Of a stretch of DNA of 64,000 nucleotides, positions 28,386 to 38,993 are shown one piece after another (position 1 is the stretch's first letter; each line of letters opens with the position of its first letter). The notes under the pieces were generated by a model. It ran no database searches. It saw only the letters and a list, made by a program, of their open reading frames with translations, and had not been told where the DNA came from. The DNA is from Amycolatopsis tolypomycina (lineage in GTDB: Bacteria > Actinomycetota > Actinomycetes > Mycobacteriales > Pseudonocardiaceae): positions 6,762,001 through 6,826,000 of the forward strand of contig NZ_FNSO01000004.1 of assembly GCF_900105945.1 (NCBI RefSeq). The letters run 5' to 3'. A program made the translations under genes and the position numbers.

Positions 28386-29390
28386 GTGCCCACAGAGCCG
28401 ATCACCCGCCGGGTGGCGTTCATCTTCCCGATCTACAACGAGGAAGAGAACATCGACCTGCTGCACAAGACGGTCGACGAGGTGACAGCCCCGCTCGCCG
28501 GGAAGTACGACTTCAGCTTCCTCTACGTCGACGACGGCAGCCGGGACGGCTCGCTGGCCAAGCTCACCGAGCTCAGCGCCCGCGACGAGCGGGTCACGGT
28601 AGTCGAGCTGTCCCGCAACTTCGGCCACCAGATGGCCGTCACCGCCGGGCTCGACCTGGTCGACGCCGACGCCGTCGTCATCATGGACAGCGACATGCAG
28701 GACCCGCCGCGGGTCGCGCTCGAGCTGATCGAGAAGTGGGAAGAGGGCTACGACGTCGTCTACGCGCAGCGCCGCTCGCGCCAGGACTCGGCGTTCAAGA
28801 AGCTCACCGCCGGCGGGTTCTACTGGTTCCTGCGGAAGATGGCCGCCGTCGACATCCCGAAGAACACCGGCGACTTCCGGCTGATCGACCGCAAGGTGGT
28901 CGACGAGCTGCGCAAGTACCGCGAGCGCGACCGCTTCCTGCGCGGCCTGGTCAGCTACATCGGCTTCAAGCAGACGGCCGTGCTGTTCGACCGCGACAAG
29001 CGGCACGCCGGCGTCACCGGCTACCCGCTGCGCAAGATGCTGCGCTTCGCCGCCGACGGCATCCTCGGCTTCTCGGTGACGCCGCTGCGGATGATCACGC
29101 GCATGGGTTACCTGATCTCGTTCCTGAGCTTCGTCGGGATCCTCTACGTCGGCGGCGTCAAGCTGTTCGCGCCGGAGACGGCGGTGCCCGGCTGGGCGTT
29201 CCTCGGGATCGCGATGTTCTTCCTCGGCGGGATCCAGATCATCATGCTGGGCGTGCTCGGCAGCTACATCGGCCGCACGTACTCGCAGGTGCAGAACCGG
29301 CCGCTCTACGGCGTCGCGTCGGTGCGCACGGGCCCGGGCGCGCCGCTCGAAGCCCGCGAGGGCGCCGAAGCGGGACGAGGCTCCCGATGA
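28386..29390 (+). CDS. Family 2 glycosyltransferase, polyprenyl-phosphate type (GtrB/DPM1-like)
   Basis: 334 residues. The GT-A domain has FIFPIYNEEENID, VDDGSRDGS and the metal-binding MDSDMQDPP; two membrane helices follow (about 240-262 and 272-295, ending VLGSYIGRTYSQVQ). This layout transfers a sugar from a nucleotide donor to undecaprenyl phosphate at the inner face of the membrane. The next gene is a GtrA flippase-like protein, overlapping by ATGA, the common GtrA-GtrB pairing. GTG start at 28386. Confidence 0.9.
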   Translation: MPTEPITRRVAFIFPIYNEEENIDLLHKTVDEVTAPLAGKYDFSFLYVDDGSRDGSLAKLTELSARDERVTVVELSRNFGHQMAVTAGLDLVDADAVVIMDSDMQDPPRVALELIEKWEEGYDVVYAQRRSRQDSAFKKLTAGGFYWFLRKMAAVDIPKNTGDFRLIDRKVVDELRKYRERDRFLRGLVSYIGFKQTAVLFDRDKRHAGVTGYPLRKMLRFAADGILGFSVTPLRMITRMGYLISFLSFVGILYVGGVKLFAPETAVPGWAFLGIAMFFLGGIQIIMLGVLGSYIGRTYSQVQNRPLYGVASVRTGPGAPLEAREGAEAGRGSR

Positions 29391-29818
29391 AGCTGATCTC
29401 GGCGACCCAGCTGCGCTTCGGGGCGGTCGGCGTGGCGAACACGCTCGTCGACGCGCTCGGCTACGCGCTGCTGGTGACGCTGGGCGTCCCGCTGTTCGTG
29501 GCGAACTTCATCTCGACGACCACGGGCATGCTCCTCAGCTTCACGCTCAACCGGAACTTCACGTTCCGCGCCAAGGACGGCGACGTCCGCCGCCAGGCCC
29601 TGCTGTTCTTCGGCGTCACCGCGTTCGGGCTGTGGGTGGTGCAGGCGGCGATCATCTTCGCCGTCACCAGCGCCTTCCCCGGGGTGAACGTGCTGGTCCC
29701 GAAGGGCGCCGGCATCGTCGTCGGCCTGGTCTGGAACTACGTGCTCTACCACAAGGTCGTGTTCCGGCAGCGGCCCGCGCAGGTCGAAGCGCCGGTCGCG
29801 GAGGTCACGCATGACTAG
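29387..29818 (+). CDS. GtrA-like membrane protein
   Basis: 143 residues with four membrane helices. The motif QLRFGAVGVANTLVDALGY at the N-terminus and FTLNRNFTFRAKD in the loop after helix 2 identify the GtrA family, which is thought to flip polyprenyl-phosphate sugars across the membrane. It overlaps both the GtrB-like gene (ATGA) and the next gene (8 bp), so it is translated with them. Confidence 0.9.
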   Translation: MKLISATQLRFGAVGVANTLVDALGYALLVTLGVPLFVANFISTTTGMLLSFTLNRNFTFRAKDGDVRRQALLFFGVTAFGLWVVQAAIIFAVTSAFPGVNVLVPKGAGIVVGLVWNYVLYHKVVFRQRPAQVEAPVAEVTHD

Positions 29819-31076
29819 CACGGCCGTCCCCTCCCGGGCCGCCGACCAGGTCGAGCCGGAACACCCGGAGCCGGCCCGCGCGAGCCGCTGGGCCTGGCTG
29901 AACGGCGACTACGCCCGCGTCTTCGCCGTGGTGCTGGCCTGGCACGTGGTGCTGATCGCGGTGGCGTACCTGTTCGCGCCGTCCAGCCCGGTCGACGAGG
30001 GCATCCCGAAGACCGGCATCGGCTCGACGATGAGCCTGCTGGCGCACACCTACCGCTGGGACGCCGGCAACTACGGCGAGATCGCGATGCACGCCTACAC
30101 CGGCAGCTACGCCCCGACGCGGGCGTTCTACCCGGTGTTCCCGCTCCTGGTGTGGCTGGTGCAGACGGTCAGCTTCCACACGATCGGCCTGCTCGCCGCC
30201 GGGTTCCTGGTCAACCTGGTGGCCACCTGGCTGGCGGCGGTCGCGCTGCTGAAGATCGGGCGCCACTTCTTCCAGGGCGAGCGAGCCCCGTGGCTGGTCG
30301 TCGCGGCGTTCCTCACCGCGCCGGCCGCGTTCTTCCTGCACTCGTTCTACAGCGAGGCGGTGTTCTGCGCGCTGGGCTTCTGGGCCTACCTGTTCGCGCT
30401 GCGCCGCCAGTGGCTCTGGATGGGACTGACGCTGATCCCGCTGACGGCGTCCCGCATCACCGCGGCGGTGTTCGTCGGCCTGTGCTTCCTGGAGTTCTGG
30501 CGGTCGAAGGACTGGAAGCTGCGCGGCCTGCTGTCGTGGCACCTGCTGTGGTTCCCGGCGGCGTTCCTCGGCCTCGGCGGCGTGCTGGTCGCCATGAAGC
30601 TCCAGACCGGCGACTTCTTCGCCAGCTTCAACGCGCTCAAGGGCGTGCGGGAGTGGTCGTACCACAAGTTCAACCCGAACATCGTCGAGACGCTGTGGCG
30701 CGAAGCCAAGATCACCGGCCACGCGCTGCTCGGCGACACCAAGATGGACGCGTGGACGCTGATGAGCCACGTGCTGCCGATGATCGGGCTGGCGCTGCTG
30801 TTCGCGTCCTCGGTGTACGTCCTGGTGGCGTTGCGGTCGAAGGGCGTCCCGCTGGCGCTGTTCGGGTTCGCGTCGATCGTGATGCTGACGATGAACAACA
30901 ACGTGGTGTCGGTGCACCGCTACCTGCTGCCGTGCCTGGTGATGTATGTGGCGCTGGTGCTGTTCGGCGAGCGCCGCCCGCAGCTGCGCGGCGCGGTGCA
31001 CGTGGTCCTGTACGCGAACGCGCTGGTCTGCGGAATGATCTACCTGCGCTTCATCACGGGCTTCTGGTCCGGCTGA
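29811..31076 (+). CDS. Polytopic membrane glycosyltransferase (PIG-V/GT-C-like)
   Basis: 421 residues with about ten membrane helices. The first extracytoplasmic loop has RWDAGNYGEIA, a GT-C-like acidic motif shared with PIG-V-type mannosyltransferases, and later YPVFPLLVW and HSFYSEAVFCALGFWA. It would use a polyprenyl-phosphate sugar on the outer face, probably the one supplied by the GtrB/GtrA pair. The acceptor is unknown. Start overlaps gtrA by 8 bp. Confidence 0.78.
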   Translation: MTSTAVPSRAADQVEPEHPEPARASRWAWLNGDYARVFAVVLAWHVVLIAVAYLFAPSSPVDEGIPKTGIGSTMSLLAHTYRWDAGNYGEIAMHAYTGSYAPTRAFYPVFPLLVWLVQTVSFHTIGLLAAGFLVNLVATWLAAVALLKIGRHFFQGERAPWLVVAAFLTAPAAFFLHSFYSEAVFCALGFWAYLFALRRQWLWMGLTLIPLTASRITAAVFVGLCFLEFWRSKDWKLRGLLSWHLLWFPAAFLGLGGVLVAMKLQTGDFFASFNALKGVREWSYHKFNPNIVETLWREAKITGHALLGDTKMDAWTLMSHVLPMIGLALLFASSVYVLVALRSKGVPLALFGFASIVMLTMNNNVVSVHRYLLPCLVMYVALVLFGERRPQLRGAVHVVLYANALVCGMIYLRFITGFWSG

Positions 31077-31099
31077 GCACGGCCAAGGAGAGTCAGGAA

Positions 31100-32386
31100 A
31101 TGAGCTTGTCCGGTTCGCTGCGCCGGGAGACCGAGGACGAACCCTCGGCGACCGAACGAACCACCGAGATCGCCGCCGCAACGGGCGAGCCGCCGTCCGT
31201 GTCCCCCGAAGGCCCGTCCGAACGGACCCGCCGGTTCTACGTGATCGCCCTCGCCGCGCTGCTGGTCCTGCTGGCCTTCGGGGTCCGGCTGGCCCTGTTC
31301 CGCTACCAGACCGCGGACTACACCGCGTTCTACCGGCGCTGGTACGACTTCGTCGTCAGCCACGGCGGGATCGAGGCGCTCAAGTACGAGTTCTCCGACC
31401 TGAACGCGCCGTACCGGTACTTCATGGTCCTGCTGCCCCACCTGCCGGTGCCGTCGCCGCTCGCCGGGATCAAGGCCTTCTCGGTCTTCTTCGACATGGT
31501 GATCGCGTTCTTCGTGTTCCGCATCGTGGCGCTGAAGCACCCGTCGCGCTGGATCGCCGCCGCGGCCGCGTTCACCGCGTTCATGCTGCCGACCGTCGTG
31601 ATCAACAGCGCGATGTGGGCCCAGGGCGACGCGATCTACACGGCGTTCTCGCTCGGCGCCGTGTACTTCCTGCTGCGGAAGCGGCCGTGGTGGGCCTGCG
31701 TCTTCTTCGGGCTCGCGCTGTCGTTCAAGCTGCAGGCGATCTTCCTCTTCCCGCTGCTGCTGGTGATGGTGCTGCTCGGCCGCGTGCCGTGGCGGGCCCT
31801 GGTGGCGATCCCGGTCGTCTACCTCCTGCTCGACGTCCCGGCGCTGCTGGTCGGCGCGTCGCCGTCGAAGCTGCTGACGGTCTACTTCAGCCAGACGAGC
31901 ATCTACCCGCAGCTGACGCTCAGCGCGCCCAACATCTGGCAGTTCTTCCGCGGCGAGCACGGCATGGAGACGATGAAGACGGCCGCGGTGCTGCTGACCG
32001 CGTTGCTGGTCTTCACGCTCTGCCTGCTGGTGGTGCTCAGCCGGGTCGAGCTGACCGACACGCGGATCCTGCTGATCGGCGCGATCTCGGCGGTGCTGGT
32101 GCCGTTCGTGCTGCCGTCGATGCACGAGCGCTACTTCTACCTCGCCGACGTCCTGACGCTCGTCCTGGCCTTCTACCTGCCGCGGCAGCTGTGGTACGTC
32201 CCGATCATCGTCGAGTTCTGTTCGCTCATGTGCTACATGCCGAACATCTTCTTCGCGAAGGAGGGCGGGGAGGTGGTCGACTTCCGCATCCTCGCGGCGC
32301 TGGAGCTGTGCGCGCTGATCGTGCTGGTCCGGTACGCCGTCTGGGACTTCCGGAAGCACCGCGTCCCCGAGCCGCTCACCCGGTAG
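31100..32386 (+). CDS. Polytopic membrane glycosyltransferase, GT-C-like (second)
   Basis: 428 residues. A cytoplasmic tail of about 45 polar residues precedes some ten membrane helices. FRYQTADYTAFYRRWYDFV in the first loop carries the acidic residue expected of a GT-C enzyme; SAMWAQGDAIYTAF and LPSMHERYFYLADV resemble Gpi18-type or Pmt-like proteins. The ATG at 31100 follows AAGGAG by 9 nt. Together with the three genes before it, it forms a rightward glycan-assembly operon. Confidence 0.78.
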   Translation: MSLSGSLRRETEDEPSATERTTEIAAATGEPPSVSPEGPSERTRRFYVIALAALLVLLAFGVRLALFRYQTADYTAFYRRWYDFVVSHGGIEALKYEFSDLNAPYRYFMVLLPHLPVPSPLAGIKAFSVFFDMVIAFFVFRIVALKHPSRWIAAAAAFTAFMLPTVVINSAMWAQGDAIYTAFSLGAVYFLLRKRPWWACVFFGLALSFKLQAIFLFPLLLVMVLLGRVPWRALVAIPVVYLLLDVPALLVGASPSKLLTVYFSQTSIYPQLTLSAPNIWQFFRGEHGMETMKTAAVLLTALLVFTLCLLVVLSRVELTDTRILLIGAISAVLVPFVLPSMHERYFYLADVLTLVLAFYLPRQLWYVPIIVEFCSLMCYMPNIFFAKEGGEVVDFRILAALELCALIVLVRYAVWDFRKHRVPEPLTR

Positions 32387-32396
32387 GGGGACAGCC

Positions 32397-32771
32397 ATGC
32401 GCATCATGCACCAGGTGGTCACGTTCGACGCGGCCGACCTCGCGGCCGAGAGCCGCTTCTGGGCCGGCGTGCTCGGCGGCGAGGTCGATGACGACGGCGA
32501 CTGGCACATGGTGCTGGTCGACGGGGCGCCGCGGATCGGGGTGCAGCTCGCGCCGGACCACCGGCCACCGGAATGGCCGGACGGCCCCACGAAGCAGCAG
32601 ATCCACCTCGACCTGTGGGTCGAGGACTTCGCCGAGGCCCACGAGCACGTCACGGCCCTCGGCGCCACGGTGCTGAAGCCGGCCGCGGGCAACACGTCCG
32701 GCGACGACTTCCAGGTCTACGCCGACCCCGCCGGGCACCCCTTCTGCCTCTGCTGGCTGGTCCCCCGTTAG
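32397..32771 (+). CDS. VOC/glyoxalase-family protein
   Basis: 124 residues of one beta-alpha-beta-beta-beta repeat pair: HQVVTFDAADLAAESRFWAG at the start and QVYADPAGHPFCLCW at the end, as in glyoxalase/bleomycin-resistance fold proteins. Such proteins act as dimers on diverse substrates or bind drugs; the function here is unknown. It lies 10 bp after the glycosyltransferase cassette and may be co-transcribed. Confidence 0.85.
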   Translation: MRIMHQVVTFDAADLAAESRFWAGVLGGEVDDDGDWHMVLVDGAPRIGVQLAPDHRPPEWPDGPTKQQIHLDLWVEDFAEAHEHVTALGATVLKPAAGNTSGDDFQVYADPAGHPFCLCWLVPR

Positions 32772-32818
32772 CCCGCATGGCCTCGGCGGCGACCACGCGT
32801 GACGGGAAAAGGCCGACT

Positions 32819-32902
32819 CGCGTGATCGGGAAGCCGACACGCGTGATCAGGCGGTCGACACGCGTGATCAGGCGGTCGACTCGCGTGATCAGCGGGTCGA
32901 CA
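32819..32902. repeat. 21-bp tandem repeats, four units
   Basis: Four exact-period 21-nt units begin at 32819, 32840, 32861 and 32882 with consensus CGCGTGATCAGGCGGTCGAC plus A or T; partial units flank both sides. The reverse complement matches the unit at 24281-24406, so the two arrays are one family in opposite orientation. The array ends 6 bp after the prfA stop position. Confidence 0.88.
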
Positions 32903-32907
32903 CGGCG

Positions 32908-33987
32908 TCAGCCGGACTGAGCCGCCAGGCGCTCTTCGCGGTCCGCGGTCGCCAGGGCGTCCAAAACACCGTCCAGGTCGCCGTCCAGGACCTGGTCGAG
33001 GTTGTAGGCCTTGTAGTTCACGCGGTGGTCGGAGATGCGGTTCTCCGGGAAGTTGTACGTCCGGACCCGCTCCGAGCGGTCCACCGTGCGGACCTGGGAA
33101 CGGCGGGCGTCCGATGCCTTCGCCGCCGCCTCCTCCTCCGCGATCGCCTGCAGGCGGGCCTGCAGCACCTGCAGGGCGCGGGCGCGGTTCTGGATCTGGG
33201 ACTTCTCGTTCTGGCAGGAGACCACGATGCCGGTCGGGAGGTGGGTGATGCGGACCGCCGAGTCGGTCGTGTTGACGCTCTGGCCGCCCGGGCCCGACGA
33301 CCGGAACACGTCGATGCGCAGGTCGTTCGGGTCGATCTCGACCTCGACCTCCTCCGGCTCCGGATAGATGAGCACGCCGGACGCCGACGTGTGGATGCGG
33401 CCCTGGGACTCCGTCGCCGGGACGCGCTGGACGCGGTGGACGCCGCCCTCGAACTTCAACCTGGACCACACGCCGTCGACGTCGGCCGTCTTGCTCTTGA
33501 TCGACAGCGTGACGTCCTTGAAGCCGCCCAGGTCGGAGTCGACCGAGTCGAGGACCTCCGCCTTCCAGCCGTGGCGCTCGGCGTAGCGCAGGTACATGCG
33601 CAGCAGGTCGCCGGCGAACAGGGCCGACTCCTCGCCGCCCTCGCCGGACTTGATCTCCATCACGACGTCGGAGCCGTCGTACGGGTCGCGCGGCAGCAGG
33701 AGCTCGGTGAGCTTCGACTCCAGCTCGGGGATCTTCGCGGCCAGCTCGTCGGCCTCCGCGGCGAACTCCGCGTCCTCCGAGGCCATCTCACGAGCGGCCG
33801 CGAGGTCGTCGCGGGTGGTGTCGAGTTCGTGGACCGCGCGGACGACCGGGGTCAGCTCGGCGTAGCGGCGGCCGAGCTTGCGGGCGCGCCCCTGGTCGGC
33901 GTGGACCGCCGGATCCGCCAGCTGCTGCTCCAGCTCCGCGTGCTCGGCGAGCAGCCCCTTGAGCGAGCTCGAATCCACCTCTGCCAC
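32908..33987 (-). CDS. prfA: Peptide chain release factor 1
   Basis: 359 residues. The stop-codon recognition tripeptide PAT is in [14 protein letters not shown], identifying RF1 (UAA/UAG), and the peptidyl-hydrolase motif GGQ is in [15 protein letters not shown]. The GGQ glutamine is the target of PrmC, encoded downstream in the same direction. Coiled N-terminal domain with many Glu/Leu residues. ATG at 33987. It follows rpmE across a strong terminator, so it may have its own promoter. Confidence 0.97.
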   Translation of the reverse strand: MAEVDSSSLKGLLAEHAELEQQLADPAVHADQGRARKLGRRYAELTPVVRAVHELDTTRDDLAAAREMASEDAEFAAEADELAAKIPELESKLTELLLPRDPYDGSDVVMEIKSGEGGEESALFAGDLLRMYLRYAERHGWKAEVLDSVDSDLGGFKDVTLSIKSKTADVDGVWSRLKFEGGVHRVQRVPATESQGRIHTSASGVLIYPEPEEVEVEIDPNDLRIDVFRSSGPGGQSVNTTDSAVRITHLPTGIVVSCQNEKSQIQNRARALQVLQARLQAIAEEEAAAKASDARRSQVRTVDRSERVRTYNFPENRISDHRVNYKAYNLDQVLDGDLDGVLDALATADREERLAAQSG

Positions 33988-34009
33988 CTCTCAGCCCGGG
34001 AAACAAGAC

Positions 34010-34047
34010 AAAAAACGACGCCCACTCGCGCAGGCGAGTGGGCGTCG
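34010..34047 (-). terminator. Intrinsic terminator between rpmE and prfA
   Basis: On the minus strand a perfect 14-bp stem (CGACGCCCACTCGC with its complement) around a 4-nt loop is followed by a run of six Ts (GTTTTTTG). It begins 9 nt after the rpmE stop. This is the cleanest intrinsic terminator in the window. Confidence 0.88.
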
Positions 34048-34056
34048 TCGGAAAAG

Positions 34057-34284
34057 CTACTTGGCGTCGGCCTTCTTCTGGCGCTTGCCGTAGCGAGCCT
34101 CGAAGCGCGCGACCCGGCCACCGGTGTCCATGATCTTCTGCTTGCCCGTGTAGAACGGGTGGCAGTTCGAGCAGATCTCGACGTGGATGTTGCCGCTGGT
34201 CTTGGTGCTGCGCGTGGTGAAGCTGTTGCCGCAGTCGCAGTTCACGTTCGTGACCACGTACTCGGGGTGAATACCGCTCTTCAT
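34057..34284 (-). CDS. rpmE: 50S ribosomal protein L31
   Basis: 75 residues. The zinc ribbon is intact: CDCG near residue 16 and [10 protein letters not shown] near 37, so this is the zinc-containing (C+) form. [11 protein letters not shown] is the usual N-terminus. ATG at 34284. It sits between rho and prfA, each separated by a terminator-like hairpin, as in mycobacteria. Confidence 0.97.
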   Translation of the reverse strand: MKSGIHPEYVVTNVNCDCGNSFTTRSTKTSGNIHVEICSNCHPFYTGKQKIMDTGGRVARFEARYGKRQKKADAK

Positions 34285-34418
34285 GGTGTCCTCTCTCGTT
34301 GGCTCCGGGTCCCCAGTCGTTCCACGGGGTGAACCGGCGCCGGACTTCAGCGGGTAATTCTGCCAGACGGGCAGACGTGTACTGGAACGCACCCCGCTGA
34401 CCAGCTATTCCCGACGCG

Positions 34419-34454
34419 GAAGGGGCCTCCCCGGTCACCCGGGAAGGCCCCTTC
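34419..34454 (-). terminator. Terminator-like hairpin after rho
   Basis: GAAGGGGCCT pairs with AGGCCCCTTC, and CCCGG/CCGGG extends the stem inside. It lies 15 nt after the rho stop on the leftward transcript and has no clear T-run. Confidence 0.65.
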
Positions 34455-34468
34455 TCCAGAGCCAGGAC

Positions 34469-36457
<1,989 letters not shown>

Positions 36458-36867
36458 ACATGTCCTTCCTGACCGATCCACGCCTCCAGGTGGATCAGCG
36501 GACTGCCGCTCGCTTCTGATCGCGAACCGGCGTAGTTGCCCCCCGATACGCGAGATGAGCTCTTCGGCCGTGCGAAACACAGCTGGAGCGCCTCCACCAC
36601 AGGGGTTTGCGTCCTCCAAACGGAGGACACGGAATTCGGCACCGCCGAGACCGGAAACCCGCCTGCGTCCCTCCGCGTTACCCCGCGTGCCAGGCGGTGC
36701 GGATTCGGCGGATCGACGAAGGATGCGATCCCCAGGATTTCCCGGGACCGGCATCGGGTGCGGAAACGCACGGTGATCGAACGCCCCCGAGGGTAGACCG
36801 CAGCGGTGCCGGGTGCAACAACCACCCCCCGCGTGGCGGCCACCACGACGGCCATGTGACCCAGCCT
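36458..36867. other. Long leader region upstream of rho
   Basis: 410 bp between thrB and rho with no supported gene. It carries a probable sigma-70-type promoter near 36790-36818 and then about 325 nt of untranslated leader. Rho genes are often autoregulated through their leaders; whether this one is cannot be told from the sequence. Confidence 0.55.
36790..36818 (-). promoter_or_regulatory. Predicted rho promoter
   Basis: On the minus strand TTGCAC and TACCCT are separated by exactly 17 bp, close to the consensus TTGACA-N17-TATAAT used by housekeeping sigma factors. It lies 50 bp after the thrB stop and would start transcription near 36783. Confidence 0.6.
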
Positions 36868-37752
36868 TTACTGAGCCGCGACCTGCACGCCCGTGAGATC
36901 CACGGGCAGCTCGAGGACGTCGAAACCGGTAACGCCCACCTCAGGCGGAAGTATTCCCCCGGTGGTCAGCGCGAGCACCGTCGGACCGGCGCCGGAGACG
37001 GCGGCGGCCACTCCGTGTGCACGGAGCGTCGCCACCAGCTCCGTGCTCGCCGGGTACGCCGGGGCGCGGTAGTCCTGGTGCAGCCGGTCCTCGGTGGCCG
37101 CGAGCAGCAGCTCCGGCTTCGCCGTCAGCGCGTGGACGGCGAGCGCGGCGCGCCCGGCGTTGTGCGCGGCGTCGGCGTGCGGCACGGTCGCGGGCAGCAG
37201 GCCGCGCGTGGTCGCGGTGGCCGAGCGCCCCGACGGCACGGCCACGACCGGCCGGACGGCCGCGTGCGGTGTGAGCCGTTCGGCGTGGAACTTTCCGCCG
37301 TCGCACCAGGCCAGGACCAGCCCGCCGAGCAGGCTCGCGGCGGCGTTGTCGGCGTGGCCTTCGAACCCGGCGGCCAGCTGCAGCGCGTCGAACGCGTCGA
37401 GCTTCCGCCCCGCCAGCGCGTAGCCCGCGGCGACGCCGGACACCACGGCGGCCGCGGACGAGCCGAGGCCGCGCGCGTGCGGGATCGCGTTGAGGCAGCG
37501 CAGGTGCAGGCCGGGCGGCTCGACGCCGAGGTGCGCGCAGGTCTTGCGGATCGCGCGCACCACCAGGTGGCTCTCGTCGGTCGGGACGTCCGCCACGTCA
37601 CCGGCGCCGGCGTCTTCCACCTCGACCTTGAGCCCGGTGTCGGTGACCTGCACCTCGACGACGTCGTAGAGGCTCAGCGCCATCCCGAAGGCGTCGAAGC
37701 CCGGCCCGAGGTTCGCCGTGGACGCCGGGACTGTCACTTTGAAGGTGGTCAC
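36868..37752 (-). CDS. thrB: Homoserine kinase
   Basis: 294 residues, GHMP kinase family. [18 protein letters not shown] opens the protein, [15 protein letters not shown] is the phosphate-binding motif and [12 protein letters not shown] the third motif. It phosphorylates homoserine for ThrC. GTG at 37752. A 47-bp perfect hairpin lies between thrC and this gene, which could change the ratio of the two proteins. Confidence 0.95.
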   Translation of the reverse strand: MTTFKVTVPASTANLGPGFDAFGMALSLYDVVEVQVTDTGLKVEVEDAGAGDVADVPTDESHLVVRAIRKTCAHLGVEPPGLHLRCLNAIPHARGLGSSAAAVVSGVAAGYALAGRKLDAFDALQLAAGFEGHADNAAASLLGGLVLAWCDGGKFHAERLTPHAAVRPVVAVPSGRSATATTRGLLPATVPHADAAHNAGRAALAVHALTAKPELLLAATEDRLHQDYRAPAYPASTELVATLRAHGVAAAVSGAGPTVLALTTGGILPPEVGVTGFDVLELPVDLTGVQVAAQ

Positions 37753-37790
37753 CGGAGCGCCCCAATGTGGCGTTGGTTGCGTCCAGCGCA

Positions 37791-37837
37791 CCCAATGTGG
37801 CGTTCGGTGCGTTGGACGCACCGAACGCCACATTGGG
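37791..37837. repeat. Perfect 22-bp inverted repeat with 3-nt loop, between thrC and thrB
   Basis: Arms CCCAATGTGGCGTTCGGTGC plus GT and its exact complement flank a TGG loop. A diverged copy of the left arm stands at 37761-37782. The element is 18 bp after the thrC stop and 38 bp before the thrB start, inside the presumed operon. Confidence 0.85.
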
Positions 37838-37855
37838 GCGCTGGCGAGCCGGGGG

Positions 37856-38917
37856 TCACCGGAGGTCCAGCGCCGCCGCGACGGCCGAGGGGTCGACGGC
37901 GAGGGGTTCGACCTCGACGTTGCCCGCCAGCGCCGTCTGCGGGTCCTTCAGGCCGTGCCCGGTCACCGTGCAGACCACGCGGGACCCGCGGGGGAGCCTG
38001 CCGTCGGCGGCAGTGGCCAGCAGGCCCGCCACGCTGGTGGCCGACGCCGGCTCGACGAACACGCCTTCGCGGCCGGCCAGCAGCCGGTAGGCCTCGAGGA
38101 TCTTCTCGTCGGTGACGGCTTCGAAGAGCCCGTCCGACTCGTCCTTGGCCTTCACCGCGGCGGTCCACGACGCCGGGCTGCCGATCCGGATCGCGGTCGC
38201 GATGGTGTCCGGGTCGCGCACCGGCTCGCCGTGCACGAGCGGCGCCGCGCCGGCCGCCTGGAAGCCGAACATCCGCGGCGTGTTCTTCACCACACCGTCG
38301 GCCGCGTACTCCGAATACCCCGCCCAGTAGGCGGTGATGTTGCCGGCGTTGCCGACCGGCAGGCAGTGGATGTCCGGCGCGGTGCCCAACACGTCGCAGA
38401 CCTCGAAGGCCGCGGTCTTCTGGCCCGCGATGCGCACCGGGTTCACCGAGTTGACGAGCGTGACCGGGTAGTCGGCCGCGGTCTTGCGGGCCAGTTCGAG
38501 GCAGTCGTCGAAGTTGCCGTCGACCTGCAGGATCCGCGCGCCGTGCAGCACGGCCTGGGCGAGCTTGCCCATGGCGATCTTGCCCTGCGGCACGAGCACC
38601 GCGCAGGTGAGCCCGGCGCGGGCGGCGTAGGCGGCGGCCGAGGCAGACGTGTTGCCGGTCGACGCGCAGATCACCGCCTTGAGGCCGCTGGCCAGCGCGT
38701 GCGTGATGGCCACGGTCATCCCGCGGTCCTTGAACGAGCCGGTGGGGTTCGCGCCCTCGACCTTGAGGTACACCTCGCAGCCGGTCAGCTCGGACAGGTG
38801 GTGGGCGGGCAGCAGCGGCGTGTTGCCCTCCCCGAGCGTGACGACCCGCGCGCCCTCCGGGACCGGGACGCGGTCCCGGTACGCCTCGATGATTCCCGGC
38901 CAGGCCTGGCTGCTCAT
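37856..38917 (-). CDS. thrC: Threonine synthase
   Basis: 353 residues, PLP-dependent fold type II. The PLP lysine is in [11 protein letters not shown]; the phosphate-binding loop is [28 protein letters not shown] is also typical. It converts O-phosphohomoserine to threonine. ATG at 38917. Downstream of hom (76-bp gap) and upstream of thrB. Confidence 0.96.
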   Translation of the reverse strand: MSSQAWPGIIEAYRDRVPVPEGARVVTLGEGNTPLLPAHHLSELTGCEVYLKVEGANPTGSFKDRGMTVAITHALASGLKAVICASTGNTSASAAAYAARAGLTCAVLVPQGKIAMGKLAQAVLHGARILQVDGNFDDCLELARKTAADYPVTLVNSVNPVRIAGQKTAAFEVCDVLGTAPDIHCLPVGNAGNITAYWAGYSEYAADGVVKNTPRMFGFQAAGAAPLVHGEPVRDPDTIATAIRIGSPASWTAAVKAKDESDGLFEAVTDEKILEAYRLLAGREGVFVEPASATSVAGLLATAADGRLPRGSRVVCTVTGHGLKDPQTALAGNVEVEPLAVDPSAVAAALDLR

Positions 38918-38993
38918 GCGATCGCCTCGCTTCGCGAGACAGTGTTTGATTCCTTTTGGCGCATGATGTCTATGGTTCGCTCGCAAGCGTCGC

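Noticed and set aside
28386..32771. Glycosyltransferase cassette as a recent foreign island
   Set aside because: Codon use and GC are like the host, and no integrase or transposase is present; only its position is odd.
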